64,000 nucleotides of DNA, taken from contig NC_089492.1 of NCBI RefSeq assembly GCF_036850765.1, positions 103,807,022-103,871,021 of the forward strand. The letters are read 5' to 3'. The stretch is from Saccopteryx bilineata. Taxonomy: Eukaryota > Chordata > Mammalia > Chiroptera > Emballonuridae. Under the pieces are notes generated by a model that searched no databases, was not told the DNA's origin, and saw only the letters and a list, made by a program, of their open reading frames with translations. A program made the position numbers and the translations under genes. Of this stretch, positions 11,182 through 64,000 are shown one piece after another (positions within the stretch are counted from its first letter, which is position 1; each line of letters opens with the position of its first letter).

Positions 11182-64000
<52,819 letters not shown>

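Overview
The window is intronic and exonic DNA of a mammalian nuclear gene. It carries exons 2 to 9 of the DNA mismatch-repair gene MSH2 on the + strand, spread over about 52 kb (11195-63514). Exon 1 lies upstream of the window and exons 10-16 downstream, so only about residues 71-504 (human numbering) are encoded here. All eight exons have intact reading frames, AG acceptors, GT donors and the phases known for human MSH2. No other protein-coding gene was found on either strand.

The organism is very probably a bat, most likely a horseshoe bat or close relative (Rhinolophidae/Hipposideridae). This rests on recollection of tRNA-derived SINE families and is not database-checked. The families are named locally: SINE-A (about 370-430 bp, head starting GCCCTGGCCGGTTGG), SINE-B (about 200 bp, head GCCTGACCTGTGGTGG), SINE-C (about 330 bp, head CCTGACCAGGCGGTGG) and SINE-D (older, about 170 bp, head GCCCTGGCCAGATAGC). 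Several recent non-autonomous hAT transposons with perfect 8-bp target duplications also fit a bat genome.

Layout: 1-11194 intron 1 (5' part missing); exon 2 11195-11349; exon 3 14639-14917; exon 4 19193-19339; exon 5 26114-26263; exon 6 26909-27042; exon 7 39078-39277; exon 8 62174-62283; exon 9 63391-63514; then the start of intron 9. Introns hold roughly 90 SINE copies, about 66 antisense and 24 sense to MSH2. They also hold seven hAT/Charlie elements, a Tigger1-like fossil, three mariner-type MITEs, a further TA-flanked MITE, L1/L2/MIR fragments, three copies of one solo-LTR family (LTR-X), one LTR of a second family (LTR-Y), and an apparent retrocopy of an LTR-Y transcript.

Points of most interest: CTCF-like motifs built into almost every SINE-A copy; an LTR-Y RNA retrocopy nested in a hAT element; close inverted SINE pairs able to form long hairpins in the MSH2 pre-mRNA; collapse of the BAT-26 poly(A) tract to seven As; and the antisense bias of SINEs. 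The window shows no sign of a new multi-gene system.
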